A stretch of DNA of 64,000 bases from Phaeodactylum tricornutum CCAP 1055/1 (Eukaryota; Bacillariophyta; Bacillariophyceae; Surirellales; Neidiaceae). Position numbers and translations under genes: made by a program. This document shows positions 1-10,761 of this stretch, piece after piece. The notes below the pieces were generated by a model. The model was not told where the DNA came from and did no database searches. It saw nothing but the letters and a program-made list of their open reading frames with translations. The stretch spans positions 532,360 to 596,359 of the forward strand of contig NC_011680.1 in the NCBI RefSeq assembly GCF_000150955.2, given 5' to 3'. Numbering within the stretch: position 1 is the first letter of the stretch; the number at the start of each line of letters is the position of its first letter.

Positions 1-113
1 AATGCGCGTCAAGTGCTAACGTACAAGGACTTTCTGGATAGCTAGAAACACTAATTGATAAATGCTGGGAACAAAAAAGGATCAGCCTGTCATCAATAGT
101 TGAAAAACGTGGA

Positions 114-3100
114 CTATCCTTCAAACGAGTCTACCTCTTGATCACTATCGTCTCCATAGGCTACTTCCCAGAAATCGTCAGCCTCAGTGACATCGTTTTG
201 GTTTCTCAATCTAAGCGTGCCCCCTGGTGTCAGTCTCGCGTTCATGTCTACTTCGTGATCGTAGACAGTTTCTTGGATTGCGCGACTTCCTTTCAAAGCT
301 TGAGACTTGGTCTGTTTCATCCTTTTACCTTTGTCCTTTCTGGATCGTACTATGGCGCGCCTCATATTCTGGACGTATGATTTGTAGCCGGCCTTGGGTC
401 GGATGTCAACATGTCTTGCGATCAAATCATCCTCGCCGGAATCTGTTCCTTCGGCACAACGTTTGTTGAATTTAATTGCACTTCCAAGATCCATTCCTGA
501 TAGGTTCGCATAGCGACTGCACCTTGTGTCATCTACAACATGTGCCTTTCGTAGATGGGGTCGCAGTGGAGTAGACTGAAAGAGATCATCTTCAAAATTG
601 TTATCCATCGAAGCTGCTTTGCTCTTTCGTTCCCTGATTGGTACAGGTGGCTCGTGAAGAGAAAAGAATTTTTCGCGGCATTCGTGTGCTGTCTTTAGGC
701 CAACACTGTCGGCAATGTCATGCCAAAATGTCTGTGAAGTAGGCTCAGCCGATCGGTGAGCCCTTTGTAGTAGACAAACACGTGTTTCATCCCACCCGTC
801 GTTGAAGTCTTGCATTGTTGTCTTGTTCCTCAACGAACCTTCAAGAGGTCTCCCAGGTGGTCGCAAGGAGACAAGTTGAGCTTCGAACGTCTCTCCGACA
901 TGATTCACGCTCGTTTTTCGATTTTGTCGAGAAAGTGTCCCAGGTGAAGGAGAAGCACTGAGTTCTACGTTATCAGCTGCCAAATGTGGCTCTTTATGCA
1001 CCGCTGAAGATGAAGAGATGAAGCCCGCACTCTCGATATCTTTAATCGGTACCCGCAAATGTTTTTGCGGTCCATTTTTCCTGCTCAGCCGACAAACTCT
1101 TGAAGGGATCGTGAGACCAGCTCCTTTTCTCTCCCGTTTCACCTCGGGGACGGTCTGTTTCGGACCAGCAAAGGAAAGGCCACAGCCGTTCGACTTTTCT
1201 ACATTATTACTATCGCTCACTGACATGCTTGCTCTGCTAGGCAGCATTCTTTTCTTTCTCATTCTACCTTGTAACTCAGACGGGGTAGCAAAAACTCCGA
1301 GACGTTTTGTTTGAACCCTGCAACGGGCAGAGCGTCGTTCAATACGAACGGGAGATCCGTTTGATAATGGTGCGTAATTTTCGTCCATGTCGCTACTAAT
1401 GTGGTTTTTGATGTCCCGACTTTGTAACCCTTTAGGAGAACTTTGCTGCTTGTCGAAATCTGTCTGTGATCGAAAACTAGATGATTTTATAAAGGCATCT
1501 TGGTCGCATGGGCACGTAAAATCGCCGCTAGCCATGACGCGTTGGTGAAAGCTCTCAGCCCTTGGGTAATTCTCCGTGGCGGAGCCGAGCGATGCCAGAT
1601 CACGAGTGTCCTCGTCAGCATTCAAGCTAGCAAGTGAAATGCATTCTACTGACTCATTTTGCTTTGGGGCGGCGGCGAAGTCGAGTTCAACTTCTCCAAT
1701 AACGATCTCCTTCCTTGAATTTATCTCACTAGAAGCAATTTTTTCTCGATTGGAGAGGGGGTTGCTGTTTTCGTTTGATAAGACCGGTATGTCGAATCGC
1801 TCGGCTTGAAGAATGCGACCATTGTAGCTTGACTTTCCGTTCAATCGTTTAGCTTCCAAACTTTTATTCATAACTCCAGTGTCCTGCTTTTCTTCAGCGA
1901 AGCGAGTCCCCTTGTCAGCCACTTTCAAACGCTCGATTCGGTGATTCCTACGATTTCCGTTTTCTACTACTCCCGGTGACTTTATCGAACAGGGCCAGAT
2001 TGTTGTATCTCTTAAGACTTTATCTGGCGCTGTGTCTTTCACTTCAACACAGTGAGGATCGGAAAGGCCACGACCCTGTGTCCATGTCGGACTCGAATCA
2101 GCAATCGGCGAAATGGTCTCCAGCGGATCACTACTTGGGATTTTTATTCCCAAAAGATGTTGATCTGAAAACACGGTAGCTTCGATAGTAGTAGCTGCCT
2201 TGCGTTGATCTGATTGTGAAAATGGGGTCGGCGTGTGAATATTAGTAATTGCCTTCCGGGAAGGTTTTAACGATCGCAAATATTGGGGCTTCGATGAATC
2301 ACATTGAACAGGGAGATTTTTTCTTGCAGCTTTCTGATTTCGCCGACGGCTAATTGTGTTTTCGGTCGCAAAATCGACGAGTCCATTGATCAGAGGAATT
2401 TCAGAGCTCTTTCCTCCATCCTCAAGGTGGGCATGAGCCTTGCCTTTTTTTGAAGCAAATCCCTTTTCTGCAGACTCTTCAACAAAAGTCCCGAGCCCTT
2501 TCAACAGTATCTTTGTTGAGTCGTCATTAGTTTTTGAGCTTCCGCGAGGATAACGATGAGGCAGCAAAAAGAACTTCGAGCGACTTGTTTTATCCACGAA
2601 AGCAAGAACGCCTCCTTCTAATGGTACCGGTTTCCCCTTTTTCTGCGCCTGCGACATTGCTGGAAAGTTGCCAAGCGAACAATGGTTGAGTCGCTTTTCG
2701 GTCCCATCCGATGGCTTCTTCCGCTTTGCTTTTTTAAGACTTGGGTCAGTGGAAACACAGTATTGTTTACATATAGAGGCATCATTGTTTGTGCGGCAAC
2801 TGGGAACTCCCCTGAATGAATGATTTTTTAATTTCGTCACTTCCTCGTAGTCCCTGCTTGATTCTAGAAGTCCCGAGCTTGTCACATTCCCTCGACGTTC
2901 CTTCGCCATCCTATTCAACGAGAGGCTCGACAGAGAAAGCAACATCTCGCCTTCCGATGTGATGGACGGCTTTCTAGATACAGCTGGACTTCCAAGGGTC
3001 GCTAAAGTGTCATGGACTTTCAGACGCAGAGAATGATGCATCGGGGTGCGTTTCGAAGGTTTGTCTCGATTGGGGTCCAACGCCATAAGAACCGAGGTCT

Positions 3101-3221
3101 CGTCCTTAGCACGTTTCTTTCTACGATTCGCTTTCACCCCCAAAGATTCACTTGTACAGGGAAGTGAGGGCCCCGAAGAGGGATATGATGAGAAGAGAAC
3201 TTTCCGAACTAAATCATTCAT
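114..3221 (-). CDS. Large basic protein with a C-terminal SANT/Myb-like domain
   Basis: A single uninterrupted frame of 1035 codons starts at an ATG at 3221. Most of the protein is Ser-, Lys- and Arg-rich with little predicted globular structure. The one recognisable unit lies at about residues 807-868, where a Trp, a central FWHDIADSVG and HECREKFFSLHEPP give the helix pattern of a SANT/Myb domain. FW-x2-(I/V)A-x2-VG followed by an EC-x-(E/R)K(Y/F) segment resembles the SANT domain of the centromere licensing factor M18BP1/KNL2. No SANTA domain is evident, so that assignment is inference. The last 30 residues are acidic (DDFWEVAYGDDSDQE). A chromatin role, possibly centromeric, is plausible but unproven. 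It could instead be any unrelated SANT protein. It is divergent from the ferredoxin gene. Confidence 0.8.
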   Translation of the reverse strand: MNDLVRKVLFSSYPSSGPSLPCTSESLGVKANRRKKRAKDETSVLMALDPNRDKPSKRTPMHHSLRLKVHDTLATLGSPAVSRKPSITSEGEMLLSLSSLSLNRMAKERRGNVTSSGLLESSRDYEEVTKLKNHSFRGVPSCRTNNDASICKQYCVSTDPSLKKAKRKKPSDGTEKRLNHCSLGNFPAMSQAQKKGKPVPLEGGVLAFVDKTSRSKFFLLPHRYPRGSSKTNDDSTKILLKGLGTFVEESAEKGFASKKGKAHAHLEDGGKSSEIPLINGLVDFATENTISRRRNQKAARKNLPVQCDSSKPQYLRSLKPSRKAITNIHTPTPFSQSDQRKAATTIEATVFSDQHLLGIKIPSSDPLETISPIADSSPTWTQGRGLSDPHCVEVKDTAPDKVLRDTTIWPCSIKSPGVVENGNRRNHRIERLKVADKGTRFAEEKQDTGVMNKSLEAKRLNGKSSYNGRILQAERFDIPVLSNENSNPLSNREKIASSEINSRKEIVIGEVELDFAAAPKQNESVECISLASLNADEDTRDLASLGSATENYPRAESFHQRVMASGDFTCPCDQDAFIKSSSFRSQTDFDKQQSSPKGLQSRDIKNHISSDMDENYAPLSNGSPVRIERRSARCRVQTKRLGVFATPSELQGRMRKKRMLPSRASMSVSDSNNVEKSNGCGLSFAGPKQTVPEVKRERKGAGLTIPSRVCRLSRKNGPQKHLRVPIKDIESAGFISSSSAVHKEPHLAADNVELSASPSPGTLSRQNRKTSVNHVGETFEAQLVSLRPPGRPLEGSLRNKTTMQDFNDGWDETRVCLLQRAHRSAEPTSQTFWHDIADSVGLKTAHECREKFFSLHEPPVPIRERKSKAASMDNNFEDDLFQSTPLRPHLRKAHVVDDTRCSRYANLSGMDLGSAIKFNKRCAEGTDSGEDDLIARHVDIRPKAGYKSYVQNMRRAIVRSRKDKGKRMKQTKSQALKGSRAIQETVYDHEVDMNARLTPGGTLRLRNQNDVTEADDFWEVAYGDDSDQEVDSFEG

Positions 3222-3805
3222 AGCAAAGGTAAAGGCTCTTTTCGAGCAGCGACTTGCGAGGTTCTAGAAACACCGATGATTGCAAACGGACGGTTGGAGG
3301 AAATTGCAGTAGTGTGAATAAAAGTTATGCGCTGATCTTCCTAAGAAACGGAAGGGTCTGGAATCTACTTGGAATTTGGTTTGACAAGAATCTCATGGTC
3401 GACGAAAGAAGAAATTGATGCAAAAACATGAACTTAAACAGGCGACCGGCGCTCATCTATAACGGTCTATACTTAATTTTAAGACATATGACTATACCAC
3501 TTTGCTATTTTTGAATACCGATCTAAAAATTAATTGTTTAAAAATTGTATGAGTCGACAGAAATCAGTCTGTCGCTGTTGGGGCTCAAATGTCTACCAGA
3601 GGACTCTGACAGTTAGTACCGCCATTGTTCATTAAGGGAACTGAGGATCCAATCTTTCATTCCGTCATATGATGACGTAGGAAAGCAAGCAAACTCTGGC
3701 TCACTGTGAAAAACAACCAAAAATAACTTTCTCCTTTCTTTCTGTCATCACCATAACGAATGCGCAGACTTTTTTGCTAATGTAGAACCGCGCAATCTCG
3801 AAGCA
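3222..3805. promoter_or_regulatory. Divergent intergenic region
   Basis: This 584-bp space separates two divergently transcribed genes and should hold both promoters. An AT-rich patch at about 3470-3550 stands out. I see no coding exon, RNA gene or repeat. Confidence 0.4.
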
Positions 3806-4589
3806 ATGATTCGACCGAGCCTCTTTACAGTTTGCAGGAGAAGCTTGGGAATCCACACTCCTCTCTTACAAAAGAGTCTTTTCCCAAATTCAGTTCAGTG
3901 TTCCCGTGTCACGCTTCCAGAAATCCGTCTGTATTCCAACAGCGGTATGTTCCCTCCAATTCTTATGGTCTGTGAGGGCTATTACTCACTCCCTTCTTTC
4001 GGTAGGAACTCTTTTAGCTGGGACTGTCCCGATCGTTTTTATCGAAGCTGATGGCACGGAGCGGGAAGTAAATGCTGAGATCGGCAAGAACTTGCTCGAT
4101 GTAGCTCACGACAACAACGTGGAGTTGGAAGGTATGGTATGTTGTCGCTGCCGCATAGAGGGTGTTCACATAGTCCCACACAAACTTCTCTACGCGATGC
4201 TTTTTAGGAGCTTGTGGCGGCGAGCTTGCTTGCTCAACATGTCACTTGATTTTTGAGCCTCAGATTTACGCCATGTTACCTGAAAAGGAAGATGACGAAG
4301 ACGATATGTTGGACTTGGCGTTCGAAGTGACTGAAACGTGAGTTCAATTTTTGGATGGCCTAAAATGCTGCAATTTTAAGTTTTTGTTCATATGTAATGG
4401 CTTGCTCTTGATTCTATTCAGGTCGAGGCTTGGATGCCAAATAATTGTACAGGAGGAGTTTGCAGGCACAAAGGTAAGCGTTGGACAGAGCTTTAAGGAT
4501 ATGCACCAACATAAGGCTTTGCATCCAGTAGTCTTATTGTGGTCAATTTTGTGATATTCTAGGTACGGATCCCTGACGACGGCTTTTGA
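3806..4589 (+). CDS. FDX: Mitochondrial adrenodoxin-type [2Fe-2S] ferredoxin
   Basis: Five exons, 3806-3944, 4018-4131, 4208-4337, 4422-4473 and 4563-4589, join in phase to give 153 aa. All four introns are GT-AG and 73-89 bp long. Residues 1-46 are rich in Arg, Ser and Leu with almost no acidic residues, a typical mitochondrial presequence. The mature part starts at about [14 protein letters not shown] and contains [19 protein letters not shown]. Cluster ligands are C87, C93, C96 and C133 (C-x5-C-x2-C-x36-C), the adrenodoxin/Yah1 spacing, and the acidic [20 protein letters not shown] follows. The family passes electrons in the mitochondrial matrix for Fe-S cluster assembly and related reactions. 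The correct exon chain is visible only after splicing: the Cys-rich part sits in exon 3. Confidence 0.93.
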
Positions 4590-4798
4590 CGAGAAGGTCG
4601 ACAAAACTCGTTTGTTTGAATTGCTACTTGACCATCAACTTGTAGTGTAGCGGGACGGCGTTTGAAATATAATTCACATTGGCTAAATTGTGTCAAGAAG
4701 CACGACGCAAGCGCTATTAGTTTACCGTAAATGTCAGACTACGGTAGGCGTATCCAAATAAATGCTTCAGAAATCTTGCAGTCCTCAACCATCACGCT

Positions 4799-7055
4799 TC
4801 AAAACAGAGTAGTCAACCATTTGTTCGATGCCGCTGCCCGCAAGGCAAACTCTTCGTCATTGGGCATCGTGCTCTTGATATGGCCGAGCGGCAAATATAC
4901 GCTGACGAACTGGCCAACCATTGGAAATTCTTGAAGAGGTTCTGCATCCACAATACTAAAAACATCATTCCTGCCTTTGAGGCGGTCCTCCATGGCCTGC
5001 TTACTTTCCTCTGTCAATGGGAGCTTCATAAGGCTGCATTGCTTGATAAGAACTTTGTTCTGTGGGTCAATAGACAGCTCAATTTGGTCTCTTGCTGTTG
5101 TGACGTGAAAAATTATGTAGATCGGAGCCAACTCGTCCCAGGTAGTATCCTTCCCACAATGGACAAATGATTTCATTCCCAACGGCGGACGTTGGAGACC
5201 CCAAAGCGATGTTCTACCTACACCAAGTCCCCTCTTTGGATTTTGACCGGTAGCATTTTGCAAGTATTCGATTAGTAGGATACAATAGCCAAGGACTGTC
5301 GACTCGGAAATGTGATCAAGGATAGCTTGAGTGCTTTTGCCAAAAAACTCACTAACAGAAAGCTTCCTCAGGTAATCCGTCGTGTATTTAGCGTCATACG
5401 AAGGATTAGAGCTTGGAACGACAACGGGGTACTTAGTATACCGAGATAGACTTGCACGCGGGGGGAACTCGCCGAAGCACTCGCCTTCTTGCGGTCGAGC
5501 TTGGCAAGTCATCGCCGGAGGCATCTCCAGCTTGTCAGGGCTTCCAATCGTATAGACAACCATTCCCGTCCTCTCGAACAGAGTTCGTCCCAGTTTGAGT
5601 ACCTGGAGACGAGGACCATTTATTGCCAAAGAAATTGGTTGATTCTCATTCAACCAGACCACCAGGCGATCCAGATCTTCTTCATTCGTCGGGTTGACGC
5701 GAGAAAAGTCCACCGTCACTTTCCGCCAAAACTCTTTGATACCCAAGACAGGCAAATGATCGCTAATTTTTATAAAAGCATCCACGTTCTCGTGACGATC
5801 AAGCCCCGACGGAATCGCACTCCCTTCGTGATTGGCATAAATGCCGTCAAAAAGCTTGTTCTTTACGGCAAACGGTCCATCCGAAATCTCTTTGACCGAA
5901 TCGAATATACCCATTATATCTTCGTCCTTAGTGGACAGCGGCACAACACAATGTCGCAACGCTGTGCACCGTCCTGAACTCTCAATTGTTGCACTCGTTT
6001 TTATTGCTAACCGAACATTCTCGTCCATAGTGGTCGTCAACAAGGTGTTTGGCCCACCAGTACTAGCAATCGTATTAAAATATGATTGCTTGATGGAAGC
6101 TGCCAACTCCCTCGAACATGTTGCGTACAAATTACCAGTGCGATTTTGGCAAGAAGTCGTGATCTCTTCAATTTGATTCAGTGAACTGGACACGAACGTT
6201 AGCATGCCTGGGTCAATACCTTCATTTAGAATCAGTTGTAGCAATAGCTGCGTCCAGCGATACGAATGTTGGGATGTGTCGCTGCGTCCGAGGACAATGC
6301 AGGGAATGCCAACCTCAAGCGATCGCAGAGTTTTTCGCGAAAGATCCAAGAAGTTAGTAAAATTAGACACGCAGCTAACGTAAATGGGTTTTCGACTGAT
6401 TTCCACGACTCCTTCAGCTTCGTCGCGCAAGAGAAAATCATTTAAGCGTCGTTCGATAGTGTTAGCCATGATGGATTCTTCAATTTCTGTAATGCCGTCC
6501 TGTTTTTGAAAGTCTAAACTCTGGTTGCCAATCAAGAATCCAGCGTACTCAGACATGAGGTTTTCTTCCACGTTCCGAATTTCGGTGCGCAAGTCCTTGT
6601 AAGGCGACTCGTACGAGACGATATGCGCTTTAATCTTGTTGACCTGATCCGGTGTGGCTAGTGCTTGCTTACCGTTTACCTTTCCGAGCGCATTTAGCGT
6701 GTCAGCTAATTCAGACCCGCCTAGATTTTCGCCGTTGACCAACGTAGCAATCTTTTGAGCAAATGATTGAAAGGTGCAGCATTGTCAGTTCATCGTCTTG
6801 CTTTCTCTGTTAGTGCTGACGCTGAGGTATACGTACCGGGTCGGTGTACCAGAGTTCCGCGTCAAAGCTATCGAGATAGGATATCGTACTATCTCGCAGT
6901 CGCTGTGTGTCTACAACAGGTAGCCCATGAAAGCAGGCACTATATTCCTTTGTCCCAAAGTGAAAAGAACGGAGTCCTGTGGCGGTTCCGCCTCCTCTTT
7001 TCATTTTTGCTGCAATTTGGGCCGTGCAATGTGCCATTGATTTCAGAGGAGACAT
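4799..7055 (-). CDS. Divergent aldehyde-dehydrogenase-like protein
   Basis: Two exons, 6837-7055 (ATG at 7055) and 4799-6751, give 723 aa; the intron 6752-6836 has a GTACGT donor and an in-phase acceptor. The centre resembles the ALDH superfamily: GIPCIVLGRSDTS fits the cofactor-binding strand, GGPNTLLTT precedes the active-site region, and ESSGRCTALRH places a cysteine at about residue 335 where ALDH has its catalytic Cys. The protein is about 200 residues longer than a standard 500-aa ALDH. A typical glutamate general-base motif is not obvious, so activity is uncertain. The N-terminal 30 residues (Lys, Arg, Thr, Ser) could be an organellar presequence. Substrate is unknown. The gene is divergent from the MRS2-like gene and tail to tail with the ferredoxin gene. 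Confidence 0.65.
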
Positions 7056-7398
7056 GGTGATTTGGTTGCAAGATTTTTTCTCATAGCCAGTGTATGTAGG
7101 CTTCTTTTACGATCGCCTTCGTAATTCCGTATGATTCGCCTCTCCTTTGATGGTATTTGTTCGCTTTCTCAGTGCCTTGCCATACGCTCACACTCACTAT
7201 CAGTCGAACATACGATTTTGTCCGGCAAAAAGTTTGCTGATTCCGACGCTTTCGTTTAGATTATATAATATATTCATGTAGAACGACTTTTAGAAGATGT
7301 TTGTTCAATATGTACAGATGTCGTGATGTCGTCGCCCTACCTGTACCGTTCATTCACAGACAGTTTGCCTCCCGATTCGTTTTTTTCTTCTTGGAGAG
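7056..7398. promoter_or_regulatory. Divergent intergenic region
   Basis: This 343-bp space lies between two divergent genes and probably carries both promoters. An AT-rich run at about 7256-7277 (a TATATAATATAT-like core) is the only notable element. Confidence 0.4.
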
Positions 7399-8991
7399 AT
7401 GTTTCGCAGGTCAGCCGCTTGCCAAGCGCCCCACAGAATTACTCCTTTAGCCATGGCGAGTCTACGTTCATCAGCCGCTTCGCTCGGCGGGAAGATTCAT
7501 TTAATGTCACAAGCAAGAAACGCCTTTGCTCGGCGAAGAACAGACGTTCAGCCATTGAGAATAGCCGCATTCCAACTGGCTTTCACACAATCATTCCCAG
7601 CGAGAACCATTTCTACCGGTGAACACCATCTTGACAAAACGCCCGGCTATGGACACGTCCGAAGAAGTCATCACATGCACGATAGGAGCCCTAGCTTCAA
7701 AGTAGCTCAGATCTTGTACACTGGTACAATAGAGATTGTCAATCTACACACAAGCGAGCTACTACAGAGGATGTATGCTCGCGATTTGTTCTCTCTCAAC
7801 ATTACTTCCCGACAAGAACGCCAGCGTTCTCGACGAGTACGTCGAACACCTCCAGCAATCGTGCCGCGTAAAGGTCAGGTCATCGTCAGTTTTGGTAATG
7901 TCAGGGCGATTGCCGGCTTAGATTCGGTTCAGCTTTTGGATGCGCACAAACCTGTCGTGCGTGATTTCGCCGAGCACCTGGCCAAAGTGTACGCTAAGGG
8001 AGCCGTGGAAGCTGGATTATCGAATGAATTAATTTTCTTAGAGGAAGTACTTCGCGATACGGTGGAGACATATTCTCGACGGTTACGCCTATACGAGCCC
8101 ATCGTAGACTCTTTCTTGGACAAGGTCGCGAGCGAAGTGTATTCGGATACCGGTGTCCACCAGCTGGTACCTCTCAAAGACAGCCTCCAGTCTTTCGAGA
8201 TTCAAGTCAAGCAGTGCGTTGAATGCCTTGCCGAGCTTTTGAACGACGATGACGAAATGCTTTCCCTCCTTTTAACTGAACAGGCAAGTGCGGCTACCAC
8301 AGGAAAGGAAGTAGAATTTGCTCGCCACGAAGATGTCGACCTCCTGTTGGGTGTGTACGCCCGACAGCTTGGCAACATCCTCATGGAGATACAGTACATG
8401 TTGGGTAGACTCCAATCGAAGCAAGAATTTGTAGCTTTGGCATTAGCGGGATACCGCAATCGAATGGTGCGCATGAATGTACACCTCGGTATTGCAACGC
8501 TGTCGCTTGGGTTGGGTACAACAGTGGCAGGGTTCTTTGGTATGAACCTGGTATCAGGCTTTGAAGAATCGCAGACAGCCTTCGCAAATGTTGTTCTGGG
8601 TTCAGGCTTGGCCGGTCTCTTGATTGCTAGTGGGTCCATGAACTATTTAAGTGGGCGAACTATGCAGAAACGTGCCTCTGAACGTCTCGACGAAATTGAA
8701 ACTCTGACAGGCGCTCTTAGCGACATGTGTGCCATTGATTACACTGTCAAGAGCACAGTGGAGCAAGGACAAATACTGGACAAGGATACCTTTCGCCGGA
8801 TTCTAAAAAAATCGCGCCAAGACGGACACATTTCCAATGCCGAGGTCGATTTGTTGTTTGATGTTTTTGACCGTGTCAAAGATGGATACATTCATTTAGA
8901 AGAGTTCTATCCTCCAGCTTTAGATCAGTCTTTGGATCACGGGCTTGGAGAAACATCGGCCCCCTCTAAAGAACCACAAATATCGAAGTAA
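7399..8991 (+). CDS. MRS2: MRS2/CorA-type Mg2+ channel with EF-hand-like C-terminus
   Basis: An intronless 530-aa frame starts at ATG 7399; an in-frame ATG at 7454 is an alternative. The N-terminus is Arg-, Ser- and Ala-rich and suits a mitochondrial presequence. Two transmembrane segments lie at about residues 362-381 and 395-416. They flank the diagnostic Gly-Met-Asn motif (AGFFGMNLVSGF, GMN at 381-383), the selectivity signature of CorA/Mrs2 Mg2+ channels. A long helical stalk precedes them. The C-terminal 80 residues are unusual: they hold a degenerate EF-hand (SRQDGHISNAEV) and a better one (DRVKDGYIHLEEF, positions 1, 5, 6, 8 and 12 fit, position 3 is Val). Expected location is the inner mitochondrial membrane; Ca2+ sensing is inference. 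Confidence 0.88.
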   Translation: MFRRSAACQAPHRITPLAMASLRSSAASLGGKIHLMSQARNAFARRRTDVQPLRIAAFQLAFTQSFPARTISTGEHHLDKTPGYGHVRRSHHMHDRSPSFKVAQILYTGTIEIVNLHTSELLQRMYARDLFSLNITSRQERQRSRRVRRTPPAIVPRKGQVIVSFGNVRAIAGLDSVQLLDAHKPVVRDFAEHLAKVYAKGAVEAGLSNELIFLEEVLRDTVETYSRRLRLYEPIVDSFLDKVASEVYSDTGVHQLVPLKDSLQSFEIQVKQCVECLAELLNDDDEMLSLLLTEQASAATTGKEVEFARHEDVDLLLGVYARQLGNILMEIQYMLGRLQSKQEFVALALAGYRNRMVRMNVHLGIATLSLGLGTTVAGFFGMNLVSGFEESQTAFANVVLGSGLAGLLIASGSMNYLSGRTMQKRASERLDEIETLTGALSDMCAIDYTVKSTVEQGQILDKDTFRRILKKSRQDGHISNAEVDLLFDVFDRVKDGYIHLEEFYPPALDQSLDHGLGETSAPSKEPQISK

Positions 8992-9780
8992 GGTCATTTG
9001 AACTAGATAAATGTTCTATGCTTAACATTGGCAGTGTCTTGTCCGAGACAGATACCTGCACTCCGTAAAAGCACAAAATCAGAACCTAGGCGCAAAGGCC
9101 AGTGAATTTTCAACAGTATCAAGCAGTACGGCTAGTGTACGCAATGATGTTCGTTTTGAACTGACCATGTTCAGTTTGTACTGGGATATACTCAAGGCGA
9201 CGAGGGGACAGCCCTTACAAAACGCAAAATTATACATCACTTTTGATAAGGTTGCTATCATCTCTTCCATTCGTACATCGCAAACTCATCTGGTCAAACA
9301 CTGAAATTATTACCGTCCATAAGAATCTTTGAAAAAACCTAGTGAAAAGGTGTGGATCTAATCTGGGTATTTCGACACTGACAGAGTTAGCAAATATATA
9401 GGAAGTAACTGTAAGGTCCTGTCTAGTTTTGGCTCACAGGTTTCCTGACAGACCGTTTCCTGACAGACGGTCGGTCCAGTTTCATGATTATAGGTTTGTC
9501 CCTTTGGACGTCCTGATATTAACAGCGAATGAAATGCACACTTTTCTCCTTTATATTGTCGGTGAATGACAGTGAAAAACGAGTTTTACCAACTACCTAA
9601 CTGTAAATCTATCTCGTGTTAGGCATCCCGCAGCTTGACAATAAGTGCTACTTTACCAGATGAAGCCTTGCAACAAGAGCGAACGGGAAGCAATCAGATT
9701 TTCTCAAATTCCGCTCGAGTACCTTTCCGCTACAGCGGATCGGGAGGAGCAACAACACAGATCGGGGGCCTCGAGACCCG
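8992..9780. other. Intergenic region with a short direct repeat
   Basis: This 789-bp space follows the MRS2-like gene and leads into the carrier gene. It holds two adjacent copies of TTTCCTGACAGAC at about 9440-9470. A 63-codon minus-strand frame at 9079-9270 has no recognisable features, and I do not call it a gene. Confidence 0.5.
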
Positions 9781-10761
9781 ATGGCCGAACGACTTGAAGA
9801 GTCGATTCTACCAAATGTTCTGGGATCGGCCTGTGCCGGTATCATAGCTCGCATTTCGACGCATCCACTCGATACAACCAAAGCTCGCTTGCAGGCCCAA
9901 AGCGCCCCGAGGTTCCGAGGTCCTGTTGACGCTCTGGCACAGACTGCCAGAGCCGAAGGTATCACCGGCTTGTATCGAGGCTTTGGGGCAGTAATCATCG
10001 GTGGCACACCAGGGACTGTTCTTTACTTATGCAGTTACGATTTCGTTAAAAAAGGGCTTTCGCAAGCTTGGGAATCACGTATGAATCAACCTATGGAAGG
10101 CACGGGTGCAGATTTTGCCGTACATTTTACGGCAGGAATGCTGGCAGAAACAATCGCATGCATCATCTATGTTCCAGTGGATGTTGTGAAAGAAAGAATG
10201 CAAGTCCAACAGGGCTTACAAAGCTCACCATCGGCTTATAAAAGTAGCTGGGACGCTTTTCAGAAGATTGCAAGGTCCGAAGGCATTACTGGAATCTACA
10301 AGGGCTATACGGCTACGTTGGGCTCGTTTGGTCCCTTTTCAGCGCTGTACTTTGTCTTTTACGAAAAATTGAAACGCTCGAGTTGTCAATATGTATCCAG
10401 AGAACCGTATACTATATCTGGCTCTTCGGGAAGAAATACGGAACTTCCTTTTCCTTGGGTGGTAGGTTGTAGCGCTGGTGCTGGAGCACTAGCGTCGTGG
10501 CTTACATCGCCTCTGGATATGGCAAAATTGCGGCTACAAGTGCAACGTGGACATATTGCGCAAAATGCTTCTTCTTTGGCTCCAGTAACGTCATATCGAG
10601 GCGTGTGGGACTGCTTAAAGCAGGCACATAAGCGCGACGGATTTCGTGGCCTTTTTCGCGGTGCTGGTGCTCGAGTTCTCCATTTCGCCCCTGCGACAAC
10701 GATCACGATGACTAGCTACGAAATGTGTCGCTCTCTGTTTGCGGGTATAGGAGGTGCATAG
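9781..10761 (+). CDS. Mitochondrial carrier (SLC25) family protein
   Basis: An intronless 326-aa frame starts at ATG 9781. It shows the tripartite carrier fold: three repeats, each with a P-x-(D/E)-x2-(K/R) signature on the odd-numbered helix (PLDTTKARLQ, PVDVVKERMQ, PLDMAKLRLQ). Each signature is followed by the matrix-loop EG-x2-G-(I/L/F)-(Y/F)-(K/R)-G pattern (EGITGLYRGF, EGITGIYKGY, DGFRGLFRGA). The length fits the family norm of about 300 aa. Such carriers exchange metabolites across the inner mitochondrial membrane. The substrate cannot be assigned from the contact-site residues I can see. The clean reading frame and complete repeats support an active gene. Confidence 0.93.
   Translation: MAERLEESILPNVLGSACAGIIARISTHPLDTTKARLQAQSAPRFRGPVDALAQTARAEGITGLYRGFGAVIIGGTPGTVLYLCSYDFVKKGLSQAWESRMNQPMEGTGADFAVHFTAGMLAETIACIIYVPVDVVKERMQVQQGLQSSPSAYKSSWDAFQKIARSEGITGIYKGYTATLGSFGPFSALYFVFYEKLKRSSCQYVSREPYTISGSSGRNTELPFPWVVGCSAGAGALASWLTSPLDMAKLRLQVQRGHIAQNASSLAPVTSYRGVWDCLKQAHKRDGFRGLFRGAGARVLHFAPATTITMTSYEMCRSLFAGIGGA

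Noticed and set aside
9079-9270. 63-codon minus-strand frame after the MRS2-like gene
   Set aside because: No recognisable motif, no splice partners and no supporting context.
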